Shown here one piece after another: positions 38,782 through 38,784 of a stretch of DNA of 38,784 nucleotides. The position numbers and the translations under genes are program-made. Source of the DNA: Pseudonocardiaceae bacterium YIM PH 21723. GTDB lineage: Bacteria; Actinomycetota; Actinomycetes; Mycobacteriales; Pseudonocardiaceae. Positions within the stretch are counted from its first letter, which is position 1. Every line of letters starts with the position of its first letter. The stretch is taken from the NCBI GenBank assembly GCA_003600225.1, contig QZFT01000065.1:1-38784 (forward strand). The letters run 5' to 3'. The notes beneath the pieces are model-generated. The model ran no database searches. It had not been told where the DNA came from and worked only from the letters and a program-made list of their open reading frames with translations.

Positions 38782-38784
38782 AGC

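Overview
The window is high-GC actinobacterial chromosome. Frequent GTG/TTG starts, 4-base GTGA/ATGA overlaps, a galU-glp-rimJ-sepX block and an Rv0909-like antitoxin point to an actinomycete, probably of the Pseudonocardiales (Lentzea/Actinokineospora/Saccharothrix-like). The order assignment is inference. No phage, transposase, plasmid or CRISPR locus was seen.

Layout. 1-631: T-rich non-coding DNA with a diverged ~130-bp tandem repeat. 632-17 kb: accessory metabolism and secreted proteins. These are a threonine/serine dehydratase, a short intradiol-dioxygenase-like protein, a MerR regulator divergent from a Tat-exported acetamidase/formamidase and a coupled FAD monooxygenase, a PH/SHOCT protein, two paralogous GNAT acetyltransferases (one fused to a VOC domain), an MFS exporter preceded by a small upstream ORF, a TetR regulator with its membrane protein, a secreted vertebrate-type protein-arginine deiminase, a reductase, a transglutaminase-like protein, a secreted peritrophin-A (CBM14) protein, and an operon of a 53-residue Cys-rich protein, GNAT-VOC and a P-loop kinase. 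17.1-18.1 kb: a nitrilase-fold protein that has lost catalytic Lys and Cys.

18.4-19.65 kb holds the most notable locus: a 26-codon gene whose product ends in AWYLWY, followed after a hairpin by a compact cytochrome P450. This is the two-gene architecture of the atropopeptide RiPPs (tryptorubin A has the core AWYIWY), so the locus is predicted to make a Leu4 tryptorubin congener. It is flanked by terminators and a tRNA-Ala(CGC).

19.8-26.6 kb is conserved core: sepX/glpR, rimJ-like GNAT, glp (MoeA paralogue) and galU on the minus strand, then 5-FTHF cyclo-ligase, an FmdB zinc ribbon, a SAF-domain protein and mscL on the plus strand. The order parallels the mycobacterial Rv0985c-Rv0996 neighbourhood. 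26.6-27.18 kb is a nest of dispersed repeats and mutually exclusive hairpins; a further copy of the main element closes the window at 38.6-38.78 kb. 27.2-31.2 kb carries an MFS/DoxX/VOC/small-protein operon, an antitoxin-like protein, a 44-bp perfect palindrome, a MogA/MoaB protein and an unknown protein. 31.2-36.9 kb is a tandem array of three M4 (thermolysin-family) metallopeptidases with a shared upstream box. The middle copy has an in-frame TGA in its signal peptide and has lost the leader hairpin seen in the other two. An OmpR-type response regulator without an adjacent kinase and a Pro-rich anchored protein follow.
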